64,000 nt of DNA from Lacrimispora xylanisolvens (GTDB taxonomy: Bacteria; Bacillota; Clostridia; Lachnospirales; Lachnospiraceae), in contig NZ_PTJA01000004.1 of assembly GCF_002934545.1 (NCBI RefSeq), positions 454,353 through 518,352 on the forward strand. The letters are read 5' to 3'. A program made the translations under genes and the position numbers. Position 1 is the stretch's first letter, and the number at the start of each line of letters is the position of its first letter. Positions 33,372 to 43,390 of the stretch are shown in pieces. The notes beneath the pieces were generated by a model that was not told where the DNA came from, made no database searches, and was given only the letters and a program-made list of their open reading frames with translations.

Positions 33372-35141
33372 TTAAGTATTCTTCTCTGCTTCACTCACAG
33401 AGGTATAAAGCTGGTAATACATGCCTTTCTTTAAAAGCAGTTCTTCATGATTTCCTTCCTCCACAATGCTGTTGTCGGAAAGAACTAAAATACGGTCTGC
33501 ATTCTGAATGGTAGTCAGCCGGTGTGCGATAGTCACCGTTGTCCTTCCTTTGGAAAGCCGTTCCAAAGACTGGGAAACCAGCTGCTCGCTTTCATTATCC
33601 AGCGCAGAAGTTGCCTCATCAAGTATCAGTACCGGTGGATTTTTAAGGAACACTCTGGCAATACTGATCCTCTGCTTCTGGCCTCCGGAAAGCTTAACAC
33701 CACGTTCCCCAACGTATGTATTGTATCCATCCTTTAATCCTGTAATGAATTCATGAGCGCCTGCCATCCTGGCGGCCGAAACCACCTCTTCCATGGAAGC
33801 CCCGGGACGACCGTATTCTATGTTCTCAAATACGGTTCCTGAGAATAAGTATACGTCCTGCTGTACCACACCGACTGTACTTCTTAAGCTCTTAAGGGTC
33901 ACTTCCCGGATATCCTGACCATCAATTAGAATTCTTCCCTCCGTGGGATCATAAAACCGCGGTACCAGGCTGCAGAGAGTGGTTTTTCCACCTCCCGACG
34001 GACCTACCAAAGCCACCTTTTCACCCGGTCTGATCCTTAGGTTGATATGTGACAGAACTGGATTCCGGTCATCCGGATATTCGAAAGAAACGTCTTCAAA
34101 AGAGATCTCCCCGTCGATCTTCGTCAGAGGTCTTGCCCCCTCTTCATCAAATATATCTACATTGGCATCCATCAGTTCCATGAATCGGTCAATTCCAGTC
34201 ATTCCTCTCTGGAACTGCTCTGCGAATTCAATAATTCTACGTATGGTGGCCAGCAATGTGCTCACATAAAGAGTGTAAGCCACAAGATCTCCAGGCTCAA
34301 TAAGACCTTTAATCATAAAAATGCCGCCTGCAACAATTACCACTACATACATCAGACCGTCAAACATCCGAATGGTATTCTGGAAAGCAGCCATGTATTT
34401 ATAAGTTTTTCGCTTGATCTGCAAGAATTCCTGATTGTCGCGATTGAATTTCTCTATCTCTATTTTTTCATTGGCAAAGGCTCTTACCACTCTGTTTCCA
34501 AGGAGGCTGTCTTCTATCCTGGCATTCAGTTCACCAATGTGGTTTCTCTGGTGCTTAAACGCTTTTCTCACCTGAATGTTAAAATAGGTACAGGATACTG
34601 CCATAACCGGAATCAGCAGGAAAATAAGGATGGTTAAGGGGAGATTAATCCCAGACAGGATAATAAAAGAAATCACTGTCTTTAAAAATGCAATGAAGAA
34701 TTCTTCCGGACAATGATGGGCAAACTCCGTCACCTCAAATAAATCGCTGGTTATCCGTGACATAATCTGCCCGATCTTGGTGTTATTAAAATAATTATCC
34801 GAAAGCTTCTGGAGATGGCCAAATGCATCCTCTCTCATATCCGTCTCTATGGCGGCCCCCATCACGTGACCCGTATAAGCCATATAAAAACTAGCCATAC
34901 CGTCAATGATCCTCAGACCGAAATAAAGAGCCCCGATGCTTATAATGGTGCGGACGGTCAGCGCCGATAAATCCCGCAGCCCCTGATTGGTAATATACCG
35001 GAGAATCAGGGGCAGCACCATCTCACAAATAGTGGTTAAAGACGCACAGATTAAGTCCGTCACCATGATTTTTGTATACTTTTTATAATAAGGCACAAAG
35101 CGCCTCAGCAATACGCCTGTTTTCATCTCTTTTTGATTCAT
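33372..35141 (-). CDS. ABC exporter (membrane domain fused to ATPase)
   Basis: The 589-residue half-transporter has five to six membrane helices in residues 30-310, followed by the ATPase: Walker A GPSGGGKTT, signature LSGGQKQRIS, Walker B PVLILDEATSALD and the switch His in TIAHRLTT. It would dimerise; lipid or drug export is typical of the MsbA/MdlB-like group. The substrate is unknown. It is eight bases downstream of an unknown gene and upstream of degV. Confidence 0.93.
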   Translation of the reverse strand: MNQKEMKTGVLLRRFVPYYKKYTKIMVTDLICASLTTICEMVLPLILRYITNQGLRDLSALTVRTIISIGALYFGLRIIDGMASFYMAYTGHVMGAAIETDMREDAFGHLQKLSDNYFNNTKIGQIMSRITSDLFEVTEFAHHCPEEFFIAFLKTVISFIILSGINLPLTILIFLLIPVMAVSCTYFNIQVRKAFKHQRNHIGELNARIEDSLLGNRVVRAFANEKIEIEKFNRDNQEFLQIKRKTYKYMAAFQNTIRMFDGLMYVVVIVAGGIFMIKGLIEPGDLVAYTLYVSTLLATIRRIIEFAEQFQRGMTGIDRFMELMDANVDIFDEEGARPLTKIDGEISFEDVSFEYPDDRNPVLSHINLRIRPGEKVALVGPSGGGKTTLCSLVPRFYDPTEGRILIDGQDIREVTLKSLRSTVGVVQQDVYLFSGTVFENIEYGRPGASMEEVVSAARMAGAHEFITGLKDGYNTYVGERGVKLSGGQKQRISIARVFLKNPPVLILDEATSALDNESEQLVSQSLERLSKGRTTVTIAHRLTTIQNADRILVLSDNSIVEEGNHEELLLKKGMYYQLYTSVSEAEKNT

Positions 35142-35149
35142 ACGTTCCT

Positions 35150-36397
35150 CTACTCTGTTATGCGAATACTTTTTATCAGTTCCAAAGCCCAGTCTTTCTC
35201 CCCCGGTTTTCTGCTTACAATATTAATATTCATACGCTGGTCTTTATAAAGTACCTGGGCAGATACTCCATATCTGGTCTCTCCCGGCTTCTCCTCCGGT
35301 TCATAAAATGCAACCCTGACCTTCGCGTTATTCAGTTCAAAATCCAGAATCTCCTCAGGTTTGCCCTGTTCAAACCACTGGGATTTAAACTCCGCTTCCC
35401 GTCCTGCAAATACCGCTGCGTAAATATAGTAATCATGACCGCCGTAATCTCTGCCGTCATAATAATGATCCATTGCGCTGTTATCTTCCTCATCGTATAA
35501 GAAATTTCCTGGCAGGGCAAAACTCATATTGCCGATCTTACGGTAAACCAGATACTTTCTGCATCCGATGGAATCTTCAATATCCATAAGATTCACAGAC
35601 TTCATCTCCATGGGAGTATGGGAATCAAGAGCACAGATGTCAAGATAGGTTTTATGGGGAAATGGAATATCCGGATCCATAACATATGCTTTTTCAAGAA
35701 GCTCTATAATCCTTTGATTTACATAAACGTCCTGAGTGCTCCGCTGGGAGGGCATAAAATAGCAGGACTGATTTAGAAGAACCATAGCACTGTTTCTGTA
35801 ATATCTGGCATCTTTCTGAATATCATTCCATACAAAAAAATCCTTGGCAAATACCACACTCATACCGGAATGAACCATCCCTGCGATCTCTTTAAATGAA
35901 AAAGACCGGATGTGGGTAATCAGCTTTCCTTCCTGCCTGGATGGAATATAGTAGATGGCAGGCCAGCAAAACATATATTCCCCTTTTTCACTCCAGCCGG
36001 ATACTAAGTCCATCAAATCGGAAAACCATTGGTAAAAATACTTTTGTCTCATAGCCAGAAAATCTCTTTTTATGAAATAACCGGTCCGGTCCTCTACTCT
36101 TAGTTTTAGCTTCTTCTCCCGTGCTGCTTCTTCTAAAAATTCTACCACTGCAGCATGAAACCCGGGACCTGCAATGTTTGTCTGGCTCTCCCCCTGAAGC
36201 TTACGCTTATTCCAGTTAAACCAGATATATCCTTCCGGACACAGCTGAACAAGCAGCATGCCTTCAATGCGAAAACACTGATATCCCATCTTCTTTGCCA
36301 GATCCTTGACCATAAGCTCCGCAGACTGAGTGTTCCAGGCAAATCCAGAAAATATTTTTTTCTTGGGCTCCAAAGAAAATCTGATTCTTATACTCAT
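35150..36397 (-). CDS. Protein of unknown function (415 aa), first gene of the leftward series
   Basis: I do not recognise this 415-residue protein. It begins MSIRIRFSLEPKKKIFSGFAWNTQ and is soluble, with no signal peptide or membrane helix. It is rich in aromatic residues (Tyr and Trp), with motifs such as FCWPAIYYIPSRQEG and MDHYYDGRDYGGHDYYIYAA. There is no recognisable catalytic motif. It is followed eight bases later by an ABC exporter, so the two are likely co-expressed. A cofactor or modification role for the exporter is possible but unproven. Confidence 0.75.
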   Translation of the reverse strand: MSIRIRFSLEPKKKIFSGFAWNTQSAELMVKDLAKKMGYQCFRIEGMLLVQLCPEGYIWFNWNKRKLQGESQTNIAGPGFHAAVVEFLEEAAREKKLKLRVEDRTGYFIKRDFLAMRQKYFYQWFSDLMDLVSGWSEKGEYMFCWPAIYYIPSRQEGKLITHIRSFSFKEIAGMVHSGMSVVFAKDFFVWNDIQKDARYYRNSAMVLLNQSCYFMPSQRSTQDVYVNQRIIELLEKAYVMDPDIPFPHKTYLDICALDSHTPMEMKSVNLMDIEDSIGCRKYLVYRKIGNMSFALPGNFLYDEEDNSAMDHYYDGRDYGGHDYYIYAAVFAGREAEFKSQWFEQGKPEEILDFELNNAKVRVAFYEPEEKPGETRYGVSAQVLYKDQRMNINIVSRKPGEKDWALELIKSIRITE

Positions 36398-36497
36398 CTG
36401 AAATCCTTCCTAACATACCTTTCTATATTCTATCGTATTTTTGTTAGAAATGGAAGCACAAAACGTATATGGACAAAGTAATTTTCAAACTTTTATA

Positions 36498-36540
36498 AAA
36501 AAGAAGACCGCCCAGCAGGTTTACTGGGAAGCCCTCTTCA
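36498..36540 (-). terminator. Terminator after gpmI
   Basis: On the minus strand a long stem (GAAGA...TTCCCAG paired with CTGGG...TCTTC) is followed by TTTTTT. It ends the glycolytic operon. Confidence 0.85.
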
Positions 36541-36549
36541 TTTCTTACC

Positions 36550-38088
36550 TTAACGGACAATCAGTGATTTTCCGGTCATTTCTTTCGGCTGTTCCATACC
36601 CATCAGTTCAATTAAGGTCGGTGCGATATCTGCAAGGCAGCCACCCTCTCTCAGCTTACAGGAAGGATCTGCGTTTACCAGAATGAAAGGCACCGGATTG
36701 GTGGTATGGGCTGTAAACGGTTCACCTGTTTCATAATCCAGAAGCTGCTCTGCATTACCGTGATCTGCACAGATAAACATTACTCCGTTCATCTCCTTCA
36801 CCGCATCTACCGTTCTTCCCACACAAGCATCTACCGTTTCAATGGCCTTAATTGCCGCATCTTCAATACCGGTATGTCCAACCATGTCCGGATTTGCAAA
36901 ATTCACAATGATTACATCGTATTTGCCAGAAGTCACAGCCTCCACCAGTTTGTCACAGACAACGGGAGCGCTCATCTCTGGCTGTAAATCATAGGTGGCA
37001 ACCTTCGGTGACGGTACTAAAATTCTGTCTTCTCCCTTATTGGGCTCTTCCACACCGCCGTTAAAGAAAAATGTTACGTGAGCATATTTTTCCGTCTCGG
37101 CAATTCTGGCCTGAGTCATGTTGTGATCAGCAAGGAATTGTCCGAATGTGTTGACAATGGATTCCTTTTTAAATGCTACCAGCTTATTCTTAATTGTCTC
37201 ATCGTAATCAGTGAAGCAAACATAGGTGAGATTCAGACGCTTCTCTCTCTCAAATCCGTTAAACTCATCATCGCAGAAAGCTCTTGTCAGCTCTCTGGCA
37301 CGGTCAGGGCGGAAGTTAAAGAAGATAACAGAATCGCCATCCTCAACCACAGCAACCGGTGCTCCGTTCTCTGTTACAACAAATGGCTCAACAAATTCAT
37401 CATTCTTCTCTGCGTCATAGGAAGCCTGAATACCAGCAGTTGCTGACTGAGCCTGATTTCCTTCTCCCTTTGTCAGTGCATCGTAAGCCCGTTTTACACG
37501 GTCCCAGCGGTTATCTCTGTCCATGGCATAATAACGTCCGGAGACAGATGCCACTTTGCCTACGCCAAGCTCTTTCATCTTCGCTTCCAGCGCTTCCACA
37601 TAGCTTTTTCCGGAAGCAGGAGGTGTATCACGGCCGTCTAAGAAGCAGTGAACATATACCTTCTCAAGGCCGTTCTTCTTAGCAAGTTCCAATAATCCAT
37701 AGATATGGCCGATGTGGCTGTGAACACCGCCGTCTGAAACCAGTCCCCACATATGAAGTGCGGAATTGTTCTTTTTGCAATTTTCCACTGCCTGTAAAAA
37801 TTCGGGAACGGTAAAAAAGTCTCCGTCTGAAATCGCTTTTGTGATTCTGGTCAGTTCCTGATATACGATACGTCCTGCACCCATATTTAAATGACCAACC
37901 TCAGAGTTGCCCATCTGACCGTCAGGCAGTCCCACTGCCAGACCGCTGGCATTGCCTTTTACGTAAGGGCACTGGCTCATCAGCTGATCCATAACTGGAG
38001 TTCTCGCCTCACACACAGCATTATGGTCGCAGTTATTGTTTAACCCATAACCATCAAGGATCATTAATACAACCGGTTTTTTGCTCAT
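36550..38088 (-). CDS. gpmI: 2,3-bisphosphoglycerate-independent phosphoglycerate mutase
   Basis: This 512-residue enzyme interconverts 3- and 2-phosphoglycerate using two manganese ions. It has the alkaline-phosphatase-like core: MILDGYG (metal Asp), MGNSEVGHLNMGAGR (catalytic Ser), and ADHGNAEQL plus AHTTNPVPFILV near the C terminus. It is the last gene of gap-pgk-tpiA-gpmI, separated from tpiA by a terminator-like hairpin. Confidence 0.97.
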   Translation of the reverse strand: MSKKPVVLMILDGYGLNNNCDHNAVCEARTPVMDQLMSQCPYVKGNASGLAVGLPDGQMGNSEVGHLNMGAGRIVYQELTRITKAISDGDFFTVPEFLQAVENCKKNNSALHMWGLVSDGGVHSHIGHIYGLLELAKKNGLEKVYVHCFLDGRDTPPASGKSYVEALEAKMKELGVGKVASVSGRYYAMDRDNRWDRVKRAYDALTKGEGNQAQSATAGIQASYDAEKNDEFVEPFVVTENGAPVAVVEDGDSVIFFNFRPDRARELTRAFCDDEFNGFEREKRLNLTYVCFTDYDETIKNKLVAFKKESIVNTFGQFLADHNMTQARIAETEKYAHVTFFFNGGVEEPNKGEDRILVPSPKVATYDLQPEMSAPVVCDKLVEAVTSGKYDVIIVNFANPDMVGHTGIEDAAIKAIETVDACVGRTVDAVKEMNGVMFICADHGNAEQLLDYETGEPFTAHTTNPVPFILVNADPSCKLREGGCLADIAPTLIELMGMEQPKEMTGKSLIVR

Positions 38089-38220
38089 AACTAGTTCTCC
38101 TTTTCCTTCTGTTCATTCTATCGTAATTGTATTTATTGCAATTATTGTCTTTCAACACATTATTTTACATGATTTCGTAATTTCTTGCAACCTGGGAATG
38201 GTGAAAAATTATCAGGAAGC

Positions 38221-38260
38221 AAAAAGCTGCTCCCTGCCCGAAAGCAGACAGGAAGCAGCA
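38221..38260 (-). terminator. Terminator-like hairpin between tpiA and gpmI
   Basis: On the minus strand GCTGCTTCCTGTC (38247-38259) pairs with GGCAGGGAGCAGC (38226-38238), followed by TTTTTGC. It may reduce read-through into gpmI or end the gap-pgk-tpiA unit. Confidence 0.8.
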
Positions 38261-38266
38261 GCTGTG

Positions 38267-39019
38267 TTATTTCTTATAATTGACAATATCTCCGAATTCC
38301 GGTTTTAAGGATGCTCCTCCTACAAGACCGCCGTCGATATCCGGCTGTGCAAACAGTTCTGGTGCGCTGCCGGCGGAAACAGAACCGCCATACTGAATCC
38401 GGATTGCCTGTGCAGTTGCTTCATCATAGATTTCAGCAATGCAGGAACGGATAGACTGGCAAACTTCCTGAGCCTGTTCCGTTGTTGCAACCTTGCCTGT
38501 ACCGATCGCCCAGATAGGCTCATAAGCGATAACTGCTTTCGCAGCATTCTCAGCCGGTATATTTAAGAATGCAATCTTAATCTGCTGACGGATCCAGTCA
38601 ATGGTAATTCCCTGTTCTCTCTGTGTCAGTGATTCACCGCAGCAGATAATAGGAGTCATTCCATATTCAAAAGCCTTTAATGCTTTTTTGTTAACGGTTT
38701 CATCGGTCTCTGCAAAATACTCTCTTCTCTCGGAATGACCGATTACCACGTATTTTACACCTGCGTCCTTTAACATAGCCGGTGAAATCTCTCCGGTATA
38801 AGCGCCCTTGTCTTCATAGTACATGTTCTCAGCGCCGATGTTAATGTTAGAACCTTTTGCTGCCTCCATGGCAGGAATGATGTCAATAGCGGGTACGCAA
38901 AATACCACATCTACATCATCGTTTGCTACTAATGGCTTTAATGTATTAACAAGCTCCACCGCTTCGGTTGGAGTCATATTCATCTTCCAGTTTCCTGCAA
39001 TAATTTTTTTTCTGGACAT
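38267..39019 (-). CDS. tpiA: Triosephosphate isomerase
   Basis: This 250-residue TIM-barrel enzyme interconverts dihydroxyacetone phosphate and glyceraldehyde 3-phosphate. It begins [14 protein letters not shown] (catalytic Asn/Lys), with VVIGHSERR (His electrophile) and [14 protein letters not shown] (catalytic Glu). The phosphate-gripping [12 protein letters not shown] is present. It follows pgk by about 20 bases. Confidence 0.97.
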   Translation of the reverse strand: MSRKKIIAGNWKMNMTPTEAVELVNTLKPLVANDDVDVVFCVPAIDIIPAMEAAKGSNINIGAENMYYEDKGAYTGEISPAMLKDAGVKYVVIGHSERREYFAETDETVNKKALKAFEYGMTPIICCGESLTQREQGITIDWIRQQIKIAFLNIPAENAAKAVIAYEPIWAIGTGKVATTEQAQEVCQSIRSCIAEIYDEATAQAIRIQYGGSVSAGSAPELFAQPDIDGGLVGGASLKPEFGDIVNYKK

Positions 39020-39038
39020 AAAATAACCTTACCTTCCG

Positions 39039-40250
39039 TTATTTATTATCTGCTGCTGCAACGCCTGGCAGTTCTTTGCCTTCCAGGAACTCTAAGGATG
39101 CTCCGCCACCAGTAGAGATGTGGGTCATCTTATCAGCAAAACCAAGTCTCTTTACTGCATTTACAGAATCTCCGCCGCCGATAACTGTGGTAGCATCGCT
39201 AAGCTCTGCAACTGCACGGCAGATTTCCAAGGTACCCTCTGCAAAGTTAGAGAATTCAAATACGCCCATCGGTCCGTTCCAAACAACGGTCTTAGCGCCT
39301 TTTAATGCTTCCTTAAACAGTTCAATGGTTTTAGGTCCGATATCAAATCCTGACCAGCCGGCTTCAATGGTTTCTACCACTTTGCGCTCTGTATCATTGG
39401 AGAATTCTTTACCAATCACATTATCGATAGGAAGAAGAAGCTTCACGCCTTTCTCCTCTGCCTTTTTGATCATCTCTAATGCATAGTCAAGCTTATCTTC
39501 CTCACATAAGGAATTTCCGATCTCTTTGCCCTGAGCCTTAGCAAAGGTATAAGCCATACCGCCGCCGATAATTAAGGTGTCAACCTTGTCAAGAAGGTTG
39601 TTGATTACGTTAATCTTATCGGAAACCTTTGCACCACCCAGGATAGCCACAAAAGGACGTACCGGATTCTCAACTGCCTGTCCCAGGAACTTAATTTCTT
39701 TTTCCATTAAGTATCCAACCACATTCTCAGATGTATATTTGGTAACACCTACGTTGGAGCAGTGAGCTCTGTGAGCAGTACCAAAAGCATCGTTTACAAA
39801 GATTCCATCACAAAGAGAAGCAAGCTCTTTTGCATACTCTTCTGCAGCTTCGTCTTTGCCGTATTTGGTCTCTTCCACTCTGTAACGGGTATTTTCAAGA
39901 AGAAGAACTTCTCCATCCTTTAATTCCTCAGCCACTTTCAGTGTCTCAGGGCCGGTTACCTTCGGATCATTTACGAATTTAACTTCTACGCCAAGACGCT
40001 CGCTTAAAGCAGGAGCAACTGGTGCTAAAGATAACTCTGGAAGCGGCTCGCCCTTTGGTTTTCCCAGATGGGAGCATAAAATAACTTTAGCGCCCTGATC
40101 AAGCAGTTTTTTAATGGTAGGGATTGCTCCGTCAATACGGTTAAAGTTCTGAATCACGCCTTCCTTTAACGGTACGTTAAAATCACATCTTACAAGTACT
40201 TTCTTACCCTTTAATCCGGTTAAATCGTCAACTGTTTTTTTATTAAGCAT
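39039..40250 (-). CDS. pgk: Phosphoglycerate kinase
   Basis: The 403-residue two-domain enzyme has [16 protein letters not shown] at the N terminus, the nucleotide-binding [12 protein letters not shown] and the C-terminal GGGDSVNAV and [18 protein letters not shown] motifs. It makes ATP from 1,3-bisphosphoglycerate. It lies 87 bases after gap across a terminator-like hairpin. Confidence 0.97.
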   Translation of the reverse strand: MLNKKTVDDLTGLKGKKVLVRCDFNVPLKEGVIQNFNRIDGAIPTIKKLLDQGAKVILCSHLGKPKGEPLPELSLAPVAPALSERLGVEVKFVNDPKVTGPETLKVAEELKDGEVLLLENTRYRVEETKYGKDEAAEEYAKELASLCDGIFVNDAFGTAHRAHCSNVGVTKYTSENVVGYLMEKEIKFLGQAVENPVRPFVAILGGAKVSDKINVINNLLDKVDTLIIGGGMAYTFAKAQGKEIGNSLCEEDKLDYALEMIKKAEEKGVKLLLPIDNVIGKEFSNDTERKVVETIEAGWSGFDIGPKTIELFKEALKGAKTVVWNGPMGVFEFSNFAEGTLEICRAVAELSDATTVIGGGDSVNAVKRLGFADKMTHISTGGGASLEFLEGKELPGVAAADNK

Positions 40251-40289
40251 CTTATTGTGCTCCTTTCAGATTATGTTTTACAACATCAT

Positions 40290-40327
40290 AAAAAAACAAA
40301 AGGCCCGGTCCTTTCCGACCGGACCCT
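40290..40327 (-). terminator. Hairpin terminator between gap and pgk (possible attenuator)
   Basis: The minus-strand RNA GGUCCGGUC (40317-40325) pairs with GACCGGGCC (40302-40310), followed by UUUUGUUUUUUU. It is a complete intrinsic terminator inside the operon, so part of the transcription probably stops after gap. Confidence 0.85.
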
Positions 40328-40337
40328 TCGTGGATCT

Positions 40338-41369
40338 TTAGCCTAATTCAGCGAAGTACTTAATTGTACGAACCATCTGGCTTGTATAGGAATTCTCGTT
40401 ATCATACCAGGAAACAACCTGTACCTGATATAAATCATCACCGATCTTGGAAACCATAGTCTGAGTTGCATCGAATAAAGAACCAAATCTCATACCGATT
40501 ACGTCAGAAGATACGATCTCATCTGTGTTGTATCCGAAAGACTGGCTTGCTGCTGCCTTCATAGCTGCATTGATTCCGTCTTTGGTTACTTCAGCACCCT
40601 TAACAACTGCTGTTAAGATAGTGGTAGAACCTGTAGGAACCGGAACACGCTGTGCGGAACCGATTAACTTGCCGTTTAATTCAGGAATAACAAGACCGAT
40701 TGCTTTTGCAGCACCGGTAGAGTTTGGTACGATGTTAGCTGCACCAGCTCTTGCTCTTCTTAAATCACCTTTTCTGTGAGGTCCGTCAAGGATCATCTGA
40801 TCACCTGTGTAAGCGTGAATGGTGCTCATGATACCAGACTGGATGGGAGCATAATCATTTAATGCCTTTGCCATAGGAGCAAGACAGTTTGTTGTACAGG
40901 AAGCAGCGGAGATGATCTTGTCATCTGCTGTTAATACATTCTCGTTTACGCTGAAAACAACGGTTGGCAGATCGTTGCCTGCTGGAGCAGAAATAACTAC
41001 TTTCTTAGCGCCTGCATCGATATGAGCCTGAGAAAGAGCTTTTGAGCAGTAGAAACCAGTACACTCAAGTACTACGTCTACGCCGATTTCTCCCCAAGGA
41101 AGATTTTTAGCATCTTTTTCTGCGTAAATTCTGATGGTCTTTCCATCAACTGTAATAGAATCTTCAGAAGCTTCTACTGTGTGAACATTCTCACCATAAA
41201 ATCCAGCGTATCCGCCCTGAGCTGTATCATATTTTAATAAATGTGCTAACATCTTTGGATCTGTTAAATCGTTGATTGCTACTACTTCATAGCCTTCTGC
41301 ACCAAACATCTGTCTGAAAGCAAGACGGCCAATACGTCCGAAACCGTTAATCGCTACTTTTACTGCCAT
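40338..41369 (-). CDS. gap: Glyceraldehyde-3-phosphate dehydrogenase, type I
   Basis: The 343-residue enzyme begins [22 protein letters not shown] (NAD fold) and carries the active-site [13 protein letters not shown] cysteine, with the C-terminal [15 protein letters not shown]. It oxidises glyceraldehyde 3-phosphate with NAD. It is the first gene of the glycolytic cluster and is led by its own promoter. Confidence 0.97.
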   Translation of the reverse strand: MAVKVAINGFGRIGRLAFRQMFGAEGYEVVAINDLTDPKMLAHLLKYDTAQGGYAGFYGENVHTVEASEDSITVDGKTIRIYAEKDAKNLPWGEIGVDVVLECTGFYCSKALSQAHIDAGAKKVVISAPAGNDLPTVVFSVNENVLTADDKIISAASCTTNCLAPMAKALNDYAPIQSGIMSTIHAYTGDQMILDGPHRKGDLRRARAGAANIVPNSTGAAKAIGLVIPELNGKLIGSAQRVPVPTGSTTILTAVVKGAEVTKDGINAAMKAAASQSFGYNTDEIVSSDVIGMRFGSLFDATQTMVSKIGDDLYQVQVVSWYDNENSYTSQMVRTIKYFAELG

Positions 41370-41431
41370 AATTCAATTCCTCCTAAGAATAAAATTAAAA
41401 GTGATCGTTAAATATTAATCAACTACCGTTT

Positions 41432-41460
41432 ATTCTACCTAATATTCCAGTAAATAGCAA
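41432..41460 (-). promoter_or_regulatory. Promoter of the gap operon
   Basis: On the minus strand TTGCTA (41455-41460) and TAGAAT (41432-41437) are spaced by 17 bases, about 65 bases before the gap start. Confidence 0.7.
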
Positions 41461-41497
41461 GTCCTTTTTTTATTTTTATCAATTCCTCACAATTATT

Positions 41498-43168
41498 TTA
41501 CATTTCATTCTTGACATATCCGGCAAGATTGTAAGCATGATCGGAAATGCGTTCCAGGTTGCTGATCAGGTCTAAAAATACCACGCCTGCGGCGGTGCTG
41601 CACTCTCCGGTGGAGAGACGTTCGATGTGTTTTTCCCTTAGCTCCTCCTCCAGGGCATCTACCTCATCTTCATACTTAATCACCTTACGAACCTCATCCA
41701 TATCTCCTCTTCTCCTTGCATCAATGGAATGGGAGAACGACTGAAAAGCCGTCTGACAGATCACCTTAAGGTCGGATATTCCGGTTTCAGAAAATGCCAC
41801 TTCATGCTCCGCCATATATTCCGCCTGTTCCGCCAGATTTTCTGCATGGTCACCGACACGCTCAATATCGTTGATACTGTAAAACAGGTTGTTGACTATT
41901 ATTTTCTGCTCCTCTGTCAAAGACAGATTGTTGATTTTGACCAGATATTCCGTCAGCATCTTTTCCATATTATTAATCGTCTTTTCGGTTTTATACACGT
42001 CTTTTGCTTTATTGACATTTTTAGAAATAACCGCATCGATGGCCAGCTGCACATTCTCCATGGCGATCTGTCCCATATGTACCACTTCCATGGCAGCGGT
42101 CTCCACTGCAAATGCAGGCGATTCAAAAATTCGTTCGTCCAGATGCTTCATGGTTTCACTTTCCTGATCACCGGATTCTTCCGGTCCCTTTTTCTCCTCC
42201 GGTACCAGCATACCAGACAACTTCACCAGCTGATTTGCAAAGGGAAACAGAATGCAGGTATTGGTTAAGTTAAATACGGTGTGGAAAATAGAAATCTGCA
42301 CTGCTGTAATGTTGTGGTCTGCAATATTTGGCATCGCTATAAATATAAGAAAAGATGCAATTCCAAATATGACAGCCCCAATGACATTAAAGGAAAGATG
42401 GATCGCGGCAGCCCGCTTTGCAGTCCTGGAACTGCCGATACTTGAGATCAATGCAGTCACACAGGAACCAATGTTCTGGCCCAGTGTAATAAAAATAGCA
42501 GCGTTGGTGGTAACCACTCCATTCATTGCAAGGGTTTGTAAAATACCAACGGAAGCCGAAGAACTCTGTAAGAGAGCTGTTACCAGCGCTCCGATTATCA
42601 TACCAAGGATCGGATTATTTCCCAGGATACGGAATGCTTCCGAAAATATGGGCGCATCTGTATAAGGTGATATTGCACCGGACATGAAATCAAGTCCTAT
42701 AAACAGCATTCCAAGTCCCACCAGTATTTCACCAATGGTTCTGGTCTTTTGCTTTTTCACAAATAAAAGAAGAACCGCTCCGATTCCCACAAGAAGGGGA
42801 GCACAAAATGAAGGTTGTAATATAGAATATGCATCTCCCAGCTGATTCATGGAAACAATCCATGCTGTAATGGTTGTTCCGATGTTTGCACCCATGATTA
42901 CACCCACAGCCTGAGTCAGATTTAAAACTCCTGCACTTACAAAACCAACTACCATAACCGTAGTTGCACCGCTGCTCTGGATAATAGCCGTAATCACTGC
43001 TCCCAGAAGTACTGCCATAAAGCGGTTGTTTGTCAGCATTCCCAGAAACTGACTCATACGGCTGCCTGCACTTTTCTGCATGCCGTCTGCCATGGTATTC
43101 ATGCCGTACAAAAACAGTCCCAGCCCTCCCATGAATCCAAACAAACTCGATATGTCATTAACCGACAT
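41498..43168 (-). CDS. Na/Pi cotransporter family protein with PhoU-like domain
   Basis: The 556-residue protein has two inverted Na/Pi repeats, recognisable by the QSSGATTVMVVGFVSAG (first) and LLQSSSASVGILQTLAMNG (second) motifs, and eight to ten membrane helices in residues 1-320. A C-terminal cytoplasmic PhoU-like helical bundle follows (from about 340: MKHLDERIFESPAFAVETAAMEVVHMG onward). It probably imports or regulates phosphate. It stands alone, opposite hisJ. Confidence 0.9.
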   Translation of the reverse strand: MSVNDISSLFGFMGGLGLFLYGMNTMADGMQKSAGSRMSQFLGMLTNNRFMAVLLGAVITAIIQSSGATTVMVVGFVSAGVLNLTQAVGVIMGANIGTTITAWIVSMNQLGDAYSILQPSFCAPLLVGIGAVLLLFVKKQKTRTIGEILVGLGMLFIGLDFMSGAISPYTDAPIFSEAFRILGNNPILGMIIGALVTALLQSSSASVGILQTLAMNGVVTTNAAIFITLGQNIGSCVTALISSIGSSRTAKRAAAIHLSFNVIGAVIFGIASFLIFIAMPNIADHNITAVQISIFHTVFNLTNTCILFPFANQLVKLSGMLVPEEKKGPEESGDQESETMKHLDERIFESPAFAVETAAMEVVHMGQIAMENVQLAIDAVISKNVNKAKDVYKTEKTINNMEKMLTEYLVKINNLSLTEEQKIIVNNLFYSINDIERVGDHAENLAEQAEYMAEHEVAFSETGISDLKVICQTAFQSFSHSIDARRRGDMDEVRKVIKYEDEVDALEEELREKHIERLSTGECSTAAGVVFLDLISNLERISDHAYNLAGYVKNEM

Positions 43169-43332
43169 TATTACCTCCTTGTAACCAATATGTATTTTTT
43201 TCTACAGATATCTGACCATGCATTTATCTGCGCCGTTTAAAATAATACCATAGAAAGATTTCATTAATCAATGGTTTTTAAAATTTATGTAAAATTGTGG
43301 TTAAATTTGTGTAAAACAGTCGTTTGGGCAGA

Positions 43333-43361
43333 TTGCATTTCCGGTAATGTTTGTTTATAAT
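43333..43361 (+). promoter_or_regulatory. Promoter of the PHP phosphatase and serine dehydratase genes
   Basis: TTGCAT (43333-43338) and TATAAT (43356-43361) are spaced by 17 bases, 30 bases before the ATG. Confidence 0.75.
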
Positions 43362-43390
43362 AAATGTAATTTTTCGAAAAGGAGACTCCA

